Below are positions 25,201 through 33,909 of a stretch of 64,000 nucleotides of DNA, in pieces. Numbering within the stretch: the stretch's first letter is position 1; each line of letters opens with the position of its first letter. The stretch lies in assembly GCF_900105495.1 (NCBI RefSeq), contig NZ_FNTF01000002.1:3898501-3962500 (forward strand). Reading direction: 5' to 3'. This DNA comes from Pseudomonas frederiksbergensis. Its GTDB lineage: Bacteria; Pseudomonadota; Gammaproteobacteria; Pseudomonadales; Pseudomonadaceae. A program made the position numbers and the translations under genes. The notes beneath the pieces are model-generated. The model made no database searches and was not told where the DNA came from. It saw only the letters and a program-made list of their open reading frames with translations.

Positions 25201-27052
25201 AAAATACGTCCGGCAAAAAACTGTTCAATGCTGCCCGCTGCAAGCGTACCGGGGTATCAAGCACGGTGTTGATGATCGCCTGTTCCGTGGCACTGAGGGT
25301 GCGCATGACGGCGTGCAGTTTCAATTCGCTGCGCAATGCCGTTGACAGGGTTTGAGTGAAACGCGATTGCAGGCTCCCAAGCGAGGAATTGAAGATACGC
25401 TGCACTTCGGCAATCGTTCGAGTGTTCGCGGGAATGACCGGCCGGTTGTCGAGCAGTAGCTCCAGCGGCTGCTTAACGGTGGAAAGAATGGCCAGATGCT
25501 CCTTGGCCGACTCGCCGCGAACGGCCGCTGGTTGCGCGCTCGGGCGCCGGTCTGCGTGTGTACTCCAGCGTCCTTCGGCATCGGCGGCCAGCAGTCGAGC
25601 GTCGATCAGTCCGCGGACATCCAATGCCTTGTCGAACAAGGCTCGGGGATCCTGCGTGCCTTCGCTTTCACGGTATTCGCTCAGCGCATAGGCCAGATTC
25701 TCGCGTTGCTTGCCAAGGATGTCGGTCATCAATTGTTCAAACACCGAGCCGATGATCGGTTCACCGACAATCACTTGTTCTTCCGGCTTCATTGAAAGAA
25801 ACGTAGTGCGTTCGTCCAATGACAGAAAGTTGAGCAGCGTGTCTTCATGTCCTTGGCTTTTCAACATCTGCGCGACGATTTTCCCGACAGCGGGGAGGTC
25901 GCTGGTAGCCTCGATGCCTCTCGACGGGGTGTACAGAAAATCCAACGTGTCGCTGCTGCCGATCATCAGGGTGGAGGCGAGTTCCACGAATTGCTTGAAG
26001 GGGGCGGTGACACGGACTTTTTCGGCACGAAGCGGATCGTCGATGTCAGGTTCAAGGCTGAGATTCATCAGTCGCAGGTATTGCTGCGTCGTTAGAACAC
26101 GTTGTTGGCGCTGTAGCAAAAGTTTCAGGTGAAAGGTATCGCGCAAACCCTCGGCAAAAAACTTCCCGCGTAACTGCCCATTGTTCATCGGTGTGTTCCA
26201 GAACGTCTTGAGCAGGTCTTGCAAGCGCGGGGTCAACGTTTGTGCGATCTCTTTGACTGCGCTTTCCCAGGCCTGGTTATCGGCGGCGCCGCTCACATTG
26301 TGCAGGGGGTTGGAAAAAACTCTGGTATCGCCAGTGGGCCACTGATGGGTCAGGTAGTAATGCAGCAGCGTTTCGCTCAGTGAATGCGAGGAAAGCAATT
26401 GCTGGTCATCGCTTTCGATGACAAAGCTCTTAACTCGGGTAAGGCGCTGGTCCAGTTCGGGGAACGTTTCATGCAACCCGGTCTTGAGGGTTTCGTCCAG
26501 CATCGATTGCAGCGTTGGCAACTTGAGCAACTCGCCCATCATCGCCCTGATGTTCTGAGCCTGATTGCGTTCGAGGATGAGTTCCTGGTCCTGTAGCACC
26601 GCACCTTCGATGACTTGCGTGGTAATGCCCGGCGCAGTGGCGGCAGCCAAGGCACTGCGTTGTTCAAGGGAAAGAAAGCGCAGCAGCTCACGCTTTCCAG
26701 TGGGCTGCGTCAGCCATTCCTGGAGTTTGCTTTTGAGGCTCTTGAAGTCCGCGAATTTGACCAGGCCTTTCCACGGTGTATAGAGCGTGACTTCCCCATC
26801 ATTGGGCCGGCTCATGGAAAAAGCGCCGGCCAAGGGGATGCCTGACGCGTCAGGTACGCTCAGAAGCAACCGGTCGACGTGCATGGGCTCGCTATTGGCG
26901 ATACGGGCCGCATGCGTTGCCAGATAAACAGCACTCAACCACTTCAAATCATCAAGCGTGAAGGACCGTGCCTTTTCGCGTTCACCGGGTTGTTCGGCTT
27001 TGGATGCAAGTTCTGCCTCGTCGAAAAAATACGGCAGTGGGGGAGTCATCAT
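22247..27052 (-). CDS. Giant toxin-like protein with C-terminal HExxH peptidase motif
   Basis: Very large protein of 1601 residues. The ATG at 27052 is chosen because GAGG lies seven bases upstream; the open frame before it has no such site. There is no signal peptide. The long N-terminal and central part is helical, with repeated 'FLSLDERT/FLSLEQRS' segments, and resembles the large Pseudomonas proteins annotated with the dermonecrotic-toxin/DUF6543 region. Near the C-terminus is LIHELSHIVCKTEDIAYL: HELSH at 1466-1470 with T1475, D1477 and Y1480 fits the aspzincin (M35-like) pattern HExxH...TxDxxY. A zinc peptidase effector domain is thus plausible. It is a single gene, divergent from dpkA, with no evident immunity or secretion gene beside it. 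Confidence 0.75.
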   Translation of the reverse strand: MMTPPLPYFFDEAELASKAEQPGEREKARSFTLDDLKWLSAVYLATHAARIANSEPMHVDRLLLSVPDASGIPLAGAFSMSRPNDGEVTLYTPWKGLVKFADFKSLKSKLQEWLTQPTGKRELLRFLSLEQRSALAAATAPGITTQVIEGAVLQDQELILERNQAQNIRAMMGELLKLPTLQSMLDETLKTGLHETFPELDQRLTRVKSFVIESDDQQLLSSHSLSETLLHYYLTHQWPTGDTRVFSNPLHNVSGAADNQAWESAVKEIAQTLTPRLQDLLKTFWNTPMNNGQLRGKFFAEGLRDTFHLKLLLQRQQRVLTTQQYLRLMNLSLEPDIDDPLRAEKVRVTAPFKQFVELASTLMIGSSDTLDFLYTPSRGIEATSDLPAVGKIVAQMLKSQGHEDTLLNFLSLDERTTFLSMKPEEQVIVGEPIIGSVFEQLMTDILGKQRENLAYALSEYRESEGTQDPRALFDKALDVRGLIDARLLAADAEGRWSTHADRRPSAQPAAVRGESAKEHLAILSTVKQPLELLLDNRPVIPANTRTIAEVQRIFNSSLGSLQSRFTQTLSTALRSELKLHAVMRTLSATEQAIINTVLDTPVRLQRAALNSFLPDVFSLALKASGATATLKLASCFVLTERGGLDPKHSGKAILWTPASGFEAFKALPPLLTELDRRLKDTDDRTTFLENLGRSERVAGRSYTLAPLQRIDEDFLDHVQKPFVQLDQACVIRALATKLPATPLANLLMLVALRQPMTGSDRATDIAQSLITQQKLPAWLAKASIQDQILHGELLQQYLNNVTDDQDYLTGIRSLARTAHDALEKQLKADTFDIDPDKVQIQIDKRSRSAASTQTLTDFALTHFKDLDKTHFKLVSLDNTAIPQDMDQSYIKDLIRNLKLGELQQKTLNEAFADTQANAKDRRKRFYTQLPWQLMHYAHTEKLQERLSETGFDLIRQVMDMPDAIARAAVDGAHAIIRPLELLGIKRQQPVKVPGVYLIGSSADSTAPQVLVAPHSPGYGVKEYKNETQLLTELKTRGDLLDWVLMNLPQPDRILLEHRMETTNSRLAEVTLASNPIKGNLFGHLFDDNAALLARLLGCQADDNKQAEWATIKHVLGEDLQGAFTFLMGKLAYPITVWRSYRDIKQSAEDLQTHKWGAAIKEFISGIAQLATLRLSLESQAKPSSTPTTPAPETSDTRFKWQEVAITAPERTQLKRHESLDVDLNSLTLNSSLGLYTHPTTNKTYAPVEGKVYPVTKRGTHWRIADTSNRGPRLSQNVSKQWVLDRQTPAPRFSISDRWRTVSSVWEGMNIDANGMREIRRLFPQKARQIDEALDLATTYAWNCFQNLQLLKSSDKTVTPVHQLIMDFIEVPQVQPVHVEQLEKVFGDIFAALLDPSLRKPKTNRFAIGRVLDGAATTFGFIVPTDAKRKIYLAEKFFDTGFEFYRTHLSEPSFPINTHAQAVTLIHELSHIVCKTEDIAYLDSSRPFPHLIGQASATASELKDALTTLQATALSIKTPLTRLFMTEDPDTGVWEDPGNTSYENTDQVRAHILALTGGENLSAARKIFKRDPLVRLKVQLGNADSVSWLISQMGRQLHTSTP

Positions 27053-27284
27053 GGTTTTTCCTCGATGCGCTACGACCGGCGGGTAATCGCCTGTCGTTGG
27101 ATTGAGGAAAAAACAGTACGGCCAGTGGCTGGCTCGGGTGCGGTACATATTGCTTGAACCGAACAGGCTGTCGAGACTTGACAGGACGCTGGTAGAACAG
27201 CGCTTAATCGACAACTGTTTTGGGTTGCCTTGCAACCTCGCTGCACCCTGTTGCCCGTACTCAAAAATAAAACTGGAGCTTCAG
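27053..27284. promoter_or_regulatory. Divergent promoter region of the toxin-like gene and dpkA
   Basis: The 232 bases between two divergent start codons must hold both promoters. The site CTGGAGCTTCAG serves dpkA and GAGGAAAAACC serves the toxin-like gene. No operator dyad or sigma-54 element was found by eye. Confidence 0.4.
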
Positions 27285-28325
27285 ATGACCGCAACGCCCG
27301 AAGTGGCCGTCAGTTCGAACACTCAAACGCTCGATTTCGACGCGCTCGTTGTTTTGCTCGAGCAGATTTTTCAACGCCATGGCACCTCCGCCGATGTCGC
27401 CAGGACACTGGCCCTCAACTGCGCCGGCGCCGAACGCGATGGCGCCCATAGCCATGGTGTGTTCCGCATTCCCGGTTACGTGTCGACGCTCCAGAGTGGC
27501 TGGGTCAATGGCCAGGCCGTGCCGGTGGTCGAGGACGTAGCTTCGGGCTTTGTCCGGGTCGACGCGTGCAATGGTTTCGCCCAGCCGGCCCTCGCCGCAG
27601 CACGCGGGTTGTTGGTGGAAAAAGCCCGCAGTGCCGGGATTGCGGTGCTGGCTATTCGTAACTCCCACCATTTCGCCGCCTTGTGGCCGGATGTCGAGCC
27701 CTTCGCCTATGAAGGCCTGGTCGCACTGAGCGTGGTCAACAGCATGACTTGCGTGGTGCCGCACGGTGCCGATCGTCCGCTGTTCGGGACCAACCCGATC
27801 GCTTTCGCCGCCCCTCGGGCTGACGGCGATCCGATTGTCTTCGACCTGGCGACCAGCGCCATTGCCCATGGCGATGTGCAGATCGCCGCACGCAAGGGTG
27901 AGCGTTTGCCGCCAGGCATGGGGGTGGACGGCCTCGGCCAGCCGACCCAGGACCCGAAAGCGATTCTGGAGGGCGGCGCGTTGCTGCCATTTGGCGGCCA
28001 TAAAGGTTCGGCGCTGTCGATGATGGTCGAGCTGTTGGCAGCGGCGTTGACCGGCGGCAATTTTTCCTTCGAGTTCGATTGGTCGAACCATCCGGGGGCC
28101 AAGACGCCGTGGACGGGCCAACTGTTGATCGTGATCGACCCGAGCAAGGCGGCCGGGCAGAGTTTTGCCGAGCGCAGCCAGGAATTGGTCAGGCAGATGC
28201 ACGGTGTGGGGCTCAAGCGTTTGCCAGGGGATCGACGTCACCAACAACGTGCCAAGTCCAGCACCGAAGGCATCCCGCTCGACGCTCAGACGTTGGCGAA
28301 TTTGCGGGAATTGGCCGGGCTCTGA
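27285..28325 (+). CDS. dpkA: Delta1-piperideine-2-carboxylate/pyrroline-2-carboxylate reductase
   Basis: NADPH-dependent imine reductase of 346 residues, malate/L-lactate dehydrogenase superfamily, closely matching Pseudomonas DpkA. It reduces piperideine-2-carboxylate to L-pipecolate and pyrroline-2-carboxylate to L-proline, in D-lysine and D-proline/hydroxyproline breakdown. H57 in DGAHSHGVFR is the conserved active-site His; NSHHFAALWPDVEPF and FGTNPIAFA form the cofactor and substrate pockets; LPFGGHKGSALSMMVELLA is typical. The ATG follows CTGGAGCTTCAG. It is monocistronic, ended by a strong stem-loop. Confidence in the family is high and in the exact substrate good. Confidence 0.92.
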   Translation: MTATPEVAVSSNTQTLDFDALVVLLEQIFQRHGTSADVARTLALNCAGAERDGAHSHGVFRIPGYVSTLQSGWVNGQAVPVVEDVASGFVRVDACNGFAQPALAAARGLLVEKARSAGIAVLAIRNSHHFAALWPDVEPFAYEGLVALSVVNSMTCVVPHGADRPLFGTNPIAFAAPRADGDPIVFDLATSAIAHGDVQIAARKGERLPPGMGVDGLGQPTQDPKAILEGGALLPFGGHKGSALSMMVELLAAALTGGNFSFEFDWSNHPGAKTPWTGQLLIVIDPSKAAGQSFAERSQELVRQMHGVGLKRLPGDRRHQQRAKSSTEGIPLDAQTLANLRELAGL

Positions 28326-28363
28326 GTCCGGCATACTCTCGGTCTGCATAAAAACCGGGCATG

Positions 28364-28392
28364 AAAAAGGCGAGCTGCGTGCTCGCCTTTTT
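28364..28392. terminator. Bidirectional intrinsic terminator
   Basis: AAAAAGGCGAGC and GCTCGCCTTTTT form a perfect 12-bp stem with a 5-base loop. It has T-runs on both strands and lies between the convergent dpkA and DUF883 genes, serving both. Confidence 0.9.
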
Positions 28393-28418
28393 GCGGGTAC
28401 TGATTAAAACGGGGGCGC

Positions 28419-28736
28419 TTAACGTCGACCCAGCAACAACCCGACTACCAGGCCGAAACCGGCAGAGATGGCCACGGTTTGCCACGGATGACCACCAATG
28501 TAGGTTTCAGTGGCTTCGACCGCAGGTTTGGTCCGGTCACGAACGCTGGTGACGGAGTCCCTAGCCTGCTGAAGTTTCTGGGCGATTTGCCCACGAAGTG
28601 TGTCCGCTTCCTCACCGACGAGCGAGGCGCTGCTTTTGAGCAGTTTCTCTGACTCTTCGATCAGAGCCTGAAGTTCGCTGAAGGCTTGATCCTTGATCTG
28701 TTCTTCGGCAACTTGTGCGGCGGTTTTCCGGGCCAT
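28419..28736 (-). CDS. DUF883 (ElaB/YqjD-like) membrane-anchored protein
   Basis: Protein of 105 residues. The first 75 are a charged amphipathic helix (LIEESEKLLKSSASLVGEEADTLRGQIAQ region), followed by the family's GHPWQTVAISAGFGLVVG and a C-terminal membrane helix ending GRR. ElaB and YqjD of E. coli are tail-anchored inner-membrane proteins that bind ribosomes in stationary phase and depend on RpoS; the same might hold here. It shares a bidirectional terminator with dpkA. Confidence 0.9.
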   Translation of the reverse strand: MARKTAAQVAEEQIKDQAFSELQALIEESEKLLKSSASLVGEEADTLRGQIAQKLQQARDSVTSVRDRTKPAVEATETYIGGHPWQTVAISAGFGLVVGLLLGRR

Positions 28737-28901
28737 TGAGGTACTCCTTGCAGTTAAATGGACAGTGAACAGTGGAGTGTGTCATCAGCGAAAAAGTTGC
28801 AGTGGATTTTCGCGTAGACCCAACCTTGACGAAAAATCCTGAGTCGGACATTTCTTCCTACAGTGTAAGATGTCGCCTATTTTACGCAGCAGGTAACTCC
28901 C

Positions 28902-29153
28902 ATGAGCTTCAATCTGGCCGACAAACCCCTTGCCGAGCGCGCTGCGCTGGAAGATGAGAAATCCCGTCTGTTCGATCTCTGGCAAAGCAACCTGGGCAAG
29001 TCCAAGGGTGAAGCCGCGCGGTTGTTCGGTGAACGCGCCAAGCGCAAAGGCAAATGGGCCGAGTGGGTCCGTGCCGAACTGGATGGCATGTCGCCCCCGG
29101 AATTCGCCAATATGGTGCGCAGCGAAGTCAATCGCCTGATGGCTGCCAAGTAG
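28902..29153 (+). CDS. Conserved small protein of unknown function
   Basis: Soluble, strongly charged protein of 83 residues (many K, R, E) with no signal peptide, predicted largely helical. CAGGTAACTCCC precedes the ATG. I do not recognise a domain. Blocks such as GKWAEWVRAEL and MSPPEFANMV look conserved in character. Its last 26 bases overlap the end of the convergent LysR gene. Confidence 0.7.
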   Translation: MSFNLADKPLAERAALEDEKSRLFDLWQSNLGKSKGEAARLFGERAKRKGKWAEWVRAELDGMSPPEFANMVRSEVNRLMAAK

Positions 29154-30063
29154 CGCTCGCAAAACTCGCGACAATCGCTTCGCGCACTTTCAACACCACC
29201 GGATCGAGCAGCGTACTGGTGCGCCAGCCGAGTTCGATCGGGTATCGCGGCAACGCCAGAGGGCAGGGCAGCAGTGCCAGTCCGCTGAGCGCTGCAATGC
29301 TTTGCGCCGCATGGGCCGGAATGGTCGCCACGGCCTGACTGCCCTTTAGCAAGTGCGGCAACGCGGCAAAGTGCGTGGTCGAAGCGCATACCCGCCGAGC
29401 CAGCCCCAGCGCCGCCAGCCCTTCATCGGTGATCCCGATAAAGCCGCCCGACGACACCAGAATGTGCTCGCGGGCGACGAACTCATCCAGGCTCAGGGTC
29501 TGTTGACCCTCGGCCAGGCTGAGCGGGTCCGCCAGGCACAGATAGCCGCCTTCCCCCAGTACCTGACGGCTGAGCAAGCGTTCGGCAAACCCACCGGCGG
29601 TGATCGCCAGATCGATGCTGCGTTCCATCAACGCCTGGGCGACGATCTGACTGTGGGTCTGACGAAAGATCAGCCGCAGCTTCGGCGCGACGCGGGCGAT
29701 TTCTTCAATCAGCCGTCGCCCATAAGCGATTTCGAAATCATCGGACATCCCCACGGTCACCGAGCGTCCGTCATATTGGTGGGCGGCCGGATCGACCATC
29801 GCCAGGCTCTGCCGGCATTTGTTCAGGGCATCGCTGACCACCGGTTTCAATTGATTGGCCTTGAGTGTGGGGGCGAGTCCGCGGCCGGTGCGCACGAACA
29901 ACTGATCGCCATACACCTCGCGCAATCTTCGCAATGCCGCGCTGACCGCCGATTGCGTTACGCCCAGGCGCAACGCCGCCCGGCTGGCGCTGGACTCCTC
30001 GTGGAGCGCTTCGAAAACTTTCAGCAGGTTGAGATCGACGGCGGCGATATTCATTTGGTTCAT
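29128..30063 (-). CDS. LysR-family regulator, likely of the nitrilase gene
   Basis: Regulator of about 311 residues. The helix-turn-helix is in [29 protein letters not shown] (cited in part), close to the NodD/NahR-like branch with DLNLL. The effector domain occupies about 95-300. Starts at 30063 and 30054 (both ATG) are possible; a TTG further up is less likely. It is divergent from a nitrilase gene 85 bases away, so it probably activates it in response to a nitrile or its acid. Confidence 0.88.
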   Translation of the reverse strand: MNQMNIAAVDLNLLKVFEALHEESSASRAALRLGVTQSAVSAALRRLREVYGDQLFVRTGRGLAPTLKANQLKPVVSDALNKCRQSLAMVDPAAHQYDGRSVTVGMSDDFEIAYGRRLIEEIARVAPKLRLIFRQTHSQIVAQALMERSIDLAITAGGFAERLLSRQVLGEGGYLCLADPLSLAEGQQTLSLDEFVAREHILVSSGGFIGITDEGLAALGLARRVCASTTHFAALPHLLKGSQAVATIPAHAAQSIAALSGLALLPCPLALPRYPIELGWRTSTLLDPVVLKVREAIVASFASATWQPSGD

Positions 30064-30148
30064 ATCATTAAGCAGCAAACGGGGCTTTATTCATGATCCT
30101 GTGGCGCCGGAGAATGGGCAACCCCTCATTGCTTTCGGAGTTACTGCG

Positions 30149-31072
30149 ATGCCCAAGTCAATCGTTGCTGCACTGCAAATCGGCGCCTTGCCCGGTGGCA
30201 AGGCCGAGACACTGGAACAGATCCTTTCCTGGGAAAACGCGATCATCGAATCCGGCGCGGCGCTGGTGGTCATGCCCGAAGCATTGCTTGGCGGTTACCC
30301 CAAAGGCGAGGGCTTCGGCACTCAGCTGGGTTACCGCCTGCCGGAAGGGCGTGAAGCCTTCGCCCGGTACTTTGCCAACGCAATCGACGTGCCCGGCGCG
30401 GAAACCGAAGCCTTGGCCGGGCTGTCAGCGCGCACCGGCGCCAATCTGGTGATCGGTGTCATCGAACGTGCCGGCAGCACCTTGTTCTGCACGGCGTTGT
30501 ATTTCGATCCGCAGGCAGGCCTGGTCGCCAAGCACCGCAAGCTGATGCCCACCGGTACCGAACGGTTGATCTGGGGCAAAGGCGATGGTTCGACGTTGCC
30601 GGTAATCGACAGTCAGGTCGGGCGGATCGGCGCGGTGATTTGCTGGGAAAACATGATGCCGCTGCTGCGCACCGCGATGTACGCCAAGGGCGTGGAGGTC
30701 TGGTGCGCGCCAACGGTGGATGAGCGGGAAATGTGGCAGGTCAGCATGCGCCATATCGCCCATGAAGGACGCTGCTTTGTGGTCAGCGCCTGTCAGGTTC
30801 AGGATTCACCGCACGCCTTGGGCGTGGCGATCGCGAACTGGCCGGCGGACCGCCCGTTGATTGCCGGTGGCAGCGTGATCTTCGGGCCGATGGGCGACAT
30901 TCTGGCGGGGCCGCTGCGTGACAGCACCGGTTTGCTCAGCGCAGAAATCGACACCGATGACCTGATCCGCGCCCGTTACGACTACGACGTGGTCGGGCAC
31001 TACGCGCGCCCGGACGTGTTTGAGCTGACGGTGGATGAGCGCGCCAAACCCGGCGTTCGCTTCACTGCATAA
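30149..31072 (+). CDS. Nitrilase (carbon-nitrogen hydrolase)
   Basis: Cytoplasmic enzyme of 307 residues converting a nitrile to its carboxylic acid and ammonia. The triad is complete: E44 in [14 protein letters not shown]131 in [14 protein letters not shown]165 in VICWEN. The segments [17 protein letters not shown] and [13 protein letters not shown] match arylacetonitrilase-type Pseudomonas nitrilases as I recall them. It is shorter at the C-terminus than the ~350-residue arylacetonitrilases, which may affect oligomer formation. GGAG is eight bases before the ATG. A divergent LysR gene is the probable regulator. Confidence 0.92.
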   Translation: MPKSIVAALQIGALPGGKAETLEQILSWENAIIESGAALVVMPEALLGGYPKGEGFGTQLGYRLPEGREAFARYFANAIDVPGAETEALAGLSARTGANLVIGVIERAGSTLFCTALYFDPQAGLVAKHRKLMPTGTERLIWGKGDGSTLPVIDSQVGRIGAVICWENMMPLLRTAMYAKGVEVWCAPTVDEREMWQVSMRHIAHEGRCFVVSACQVQDSPHALGVAIANWPADRPLIAGGSVIFGPMGDILAGPLRDSTGLLSAEIDTDDLIRARYDYDVVGHYARPDVFELTVDERAKPGVRFTA

Positions 31073-31090
31073 CCTCCCACAATGGGATCT

Positions 31091-31636
31091 TCAGTGCTGC
31101 CGCAACCATTCTTCACGGGTGATTTCCCAGAGATCTCTGGGGAATCGCCCGCTGACAAAATCGTCCTCATCACTGCGGATCAAGCGCATACCGGTGCGTT
31201 CCGAGAGTTTGCGCGAGCCGAGGTTGGGCGTCGCTTTCGGTACCCGCAGCACTGACCGGGCTAGGGTCTTGAACCAGTAATCGGTGACCGCCCCACTGGC
31301 TTCGGTCATCAAGCCCTGGCCTTGCCATTTTGGCCCGAGCCACAGGCCCCGGTTGTTGTCCTGCTCATCCATCAGGCTGATGTTGCCGATCAGTTGCTCC
31401 GGCGCCGACTTCAAACGTATCGACCAGTGCCACTCTTTGCCCGCGGCAATCGCCGGCAACGCGATGTCACGCAGATAGGTCAGTGCGCCGTCGGCAGGGT
31501 ACGGCCAAGGCACCAAGGCGTTGAGATAACGCACCACTTCCCAGTGCGGGAACTGTTGCTGGATGGCTTCGGCGTCGGACAACTCCAGCGGACGCAGGAT
31601 CAGGCGTTCGGTGTACAGCGTGGGTATGGCTTCCAT
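31091..31636 (-). CDS. RimJ/RimL-type GNAT acetyltransferase
   Basis: N-acetyltransferase of 181 residues. It starts with the RimJ/L hallmark TERLILRPLELSDAEAIQQQ. The acetyl-CoA loop is GPKWQGQGLMTEA, and NLGSRKLSERTGMR is the conserved C-terminal helix. Such enzymes acetylate protein N-termini or small amines; the acceptor is unknown. AAGGAG lies 11 bases before the ATG. It is followed upstream, on the same strand, by a lipoprotein gene with 27 bases between them. Confidence 0.88.
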   Translation of the reverse strand: MEAIPTLYTERLILRPLELSDAEAIQQQFPHWEVVRYLNALVPWPYPADGALTYLRDIALPAIAAGKEWHWSIRLKSAPEQLIGNISLMDEQDNNRGLWLGPKWQGQGLMTEASGAVTDYWFKTLARSVLRVPKATPNLGSRKLSERTGMRLIRSDEDDFVSGRFPRDLWEITREEWLRQH

Positions 31637-31663
31637 GTTCTTTGTCGCTCCTTGAGTCTAGAT

Positions 31664-32137
31664 TCACCAGGTGCCGGTCGTCGAAGTTGGCAGGCTGAGT
31701 TTGCCACTGTCCATGAAACGCAGGGTGCCGAACAAGCCGCCCGCGAGTTTGCCGCGCAGGACGTAGGGCAGGTTGTCGAGGGTTTGGGTTTTGCTCAGGC
31801 CCAGGGTCTGGCGCAGCACGGAGAACGCCGAAACACTCACCGGAACGGTCAGCACGGTATCGGAAAAGCGTGCAATCGAGCCCGATTGATCGCTGACACC
31901 GGAAGCAAGTGGTTGGCCGTTGACTTCCAGGTCCAGGGCGACGCCGTTGTAATTAATGGTGGTCTCGTTGGGGTTTTGCACGCGTATTTTCACGGCAAAG
32001 CGTACTTCCATGTCCTGGCTTTGCAACGGCTCGAAGCCGACCACGTTGATGTTCAGCGGGTCGCGATTGGGCAGCAGGGCGCAGGCGCTCAGGGAAAGCA
32101 AAAGCAGGCAAAGGATAACGGTGTGGACACTGCGCAT
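31664..32137 (-). CDS. LEA14-type lipoprotein
   Basis: Lipoprotein of 157 residues with signal peptide and lipobox LSLSAC (C19). The mature part is a WHy/LEA14-like immunoglobulin-fold domain (VEVRFAVKIRVQNPNE type, residues 40-110). Periplasmic proteins of this type are linked to desiccation or stress tolerance in other organisms, but the bacterial function is not established. AAGAGAG precedes the ATG. It probably shares a transcript with the permease gene upstream (56 bases) or the GNAT gene downstream. Confidence 0.85.
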   Translation of the reverse strand: MRSVHTVILCLLLLSLSACALLPNRDPLNINVVGFEPLQSQDMEVRFAVKIRVQNPNETTINYNGVALDLEVNGQPLASGVSDQSGSIARFSDTVLTVPVSVSAFSVLRQTLGLSKTQTLDNLPYVLRGKLAGGLFGTLRFMDSGKLSLPTSTTGTW

Positions 32138-32193
32138 GAACGTGCTCTCTTAAAGAAAAGGCCGAACCGCCAGTGGCTCGGCCAGGAGCATTT

Positions 32194-33666
32194 CTAGCGG
32201 TTCAAGGGTGCGACAGCGGCAGGCGAGACGGGTTCACCCTTGGCCGGGACATCCGGGTTTTCCATGACCCGCAGGATCGAGGCTTCCGGATCGAAATCGT
32301 CTTCTTCCAGCTCGATGAACTCTTCAGGCAGGAAGATGTTGAGCACGATAGCGCACAACGCGCCGACGGTGATCGGCGATTCGAAGATGTTGTGCAGCGC
32401 CTTCGGCAACTCGCGCAACACTTCCGGCACGGCTGCGACACCCAGGCCCATGCCGAGGGAAATCGACACGATCAGCATGTTGCGTCGGTGCAGGCCGGCT
32501 TCGGCGAGGATCTTGATCCCGGCGACGGCGACGGTGCCGAACATCACCAGCTCAGCGCCACCGAGTACCGGTTTGGGCATCAGTTGCAGCACCGCGCCGA
32601 TCATCGGGAACAACCCCAGCAGCACCAACAAACCGGCAATGAAGAACGCCACGTAGCGGCTGGCCACGCCGGTTAGCTGAATCACGCCGTTGTTCTGGGC
32701 GAAGGTCACCATCGGCATGCTGTTGAACACGGCGGCCATGGCCGAGTTGAGGCCGTCGGCGAGCAGGCCGGACTTGATCCGGCGGATGTAGATCGGACCT
32801 TTGACGGGCTGGCGGGAAATCATCGAGTTGGCGGTCAAGTCACCGGCGGCTTCCAGTGGCGATACGAGGAAAATCACCGCCACTGGCACAAACGCCACCC
32901 AATCGAAGTTAAAACCGTACTTGAACGGCACCGGCACGCTCATCAAGGGGACTTCGGGCAGGCTGGCGAAATCGACGTCACCCATCAGCCAGGCCACGAG
33001 ATAGCCGAGGGTCAGGCCGATGACGATCGCACCGAGGCGCAGGAACGGCACATCGACCCGGTTCAACAGCACAATCGTTCCGAGCACCAGGGCCGCCAGG
33101 GCCAGATGACTGGCCGCGCCGAGGTCCGCCGCACCGAAGCCGCCGGCGATGTCGGTCATGGCGACTTTGATCAGCGACAAACCCATCAGCGTGATGATCG
33201 TGCCGGTCACCACCGGAGTGATCAGCATCCGCAATTTGCCGATGAACTGGCTCAACACTACTTCGATGAAGGCGGCGAAAAAGCACACACCGAAGATGGT
33301 CGACAGGATTTCGTCGGTGCCGCCGCCCCGGGCCTTGACCATGAAGCCGGCACTGAGAATCACGCTGATGAATGAGAAGCTGGTGCCTTGCAGGCACAGC
33401 AGGCCGGAACCGATCGGGCCGAAACGTCGCGCTTGAACAAACGTGCCGAGCCCCGAGACGAACAGCGCCATGCTGATCAGATACGGCACCTCGCTTTGCA
33501 GGCCGAGAGCGCCGCCCATGATCAGGGTCGGGGTGATGATGCCGACGAAACTGGCGAGCACGTGTTGCAGGGCGGCGAAGACAGTGGCGGTCAGGTGCGG
33601 GCGATCGTCGAGGCCGTAAATCAGGTCGTTATTGCGCGAGGCAGGGGCTTTTTCGGAGGCGGTCAT
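32194..33666 (-). CDS. NCS2-family xanthine/uracil permease
   Basis: Integral membrane purine or pyrimidine/proton symporter of 490 residues with about 14 hydrophobic helices. The NCS2 signature is QNNGVIQLTGVASRYV, and GDLTANSMISRQPVKG precedes it. The C-terminus carries an acidic tail (ELEEDDFDPEAS). NCS2 members move xanthine, urate, uracil or adenine; the two-gene context does not say which. The next gene to the right is 243 bases away, beyond an inverted repeat. Confidence 0.9.
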   Translation of the reverse strand: MTASEKAPASRNNDLIYGLDDRPHLTATVFAALQHVLASFVGIITPTLIMGGALGLQSEVPYLISMALFVSGLGTFVQARRFGPIGSGLLCLQGTSFSFISVILSAGFMVKARGGGTDEILSTIFGVCFFAAFIEVVLSQFIGKLRMLITPVVTGTIITLMGLSLIKVAMTDIAGGFGAADLGAASHLALAALVLGTIVLLNRVDVPFLRLGAIVIGLTLGYLVAWLMGDVDFASLPEVPLMSVPVPFKYGFNFDWVAFVPVAVIFLVSPLEAAGDLTANSMISRQPVKGPIYIRRIKSGLLADGLNSAMAAVFNSMPMVTFAQNNGVIQLTGVASRYVAFFIAGLLVLLGLFPMIGAVLQLMPKPVLGGAELVMFGTVAVAGIKILAEAGLHRRNMLIVSISLGMGLGVAAVPEVLRELPKALHNIFESPITVGALCAIVLNIFLPEEFIELEEDDFDPEASILRVMENPDVPAKGEPVSPAAVAPLNR

Positions 33667-33770
33667 GGTGAGGTGCGTGCCAGAAGGCGGGCCGGGTCAA
33701 AAATGGAGGCGCAGGATGCCAGCAGCGGGCATCAAGGGCAAACGATACAGAAGTGATATACACAGAACCC

Positions 33771-33891
33771 GTGGCGAGGGGGCTTGCCCCCGTTGGGCTG
33801 CGAAGCAGCCCCTAGCATTCCTTCAGGCAAAACTGTTTCAGCTGATCTTGCGACTGCTTCGCAGTCGAACGGGGGCAAGCCCCCTCGCCAC
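33771..33891. repeat. Long inverted repeat (REPIN-like)
   Basis: GTGGCGAGGGGGCTTGCCCC at 33771-33790 is mirrored by CGGGGGCAAGCCCCCTCGCC at 33870-33889. Inside are GGCTGCGAAGCAGCC and GACTGCTTCGCAGTC, two further short palindromes. The same design recurs at 50305-50428 and, shortened, at 39432-39465. It lies between the permease start and the end of the LysR gene. Confidence 0.85.
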
Positions 33892-33909
33892 AAAAACTGT
33901 TCTGGGGCT

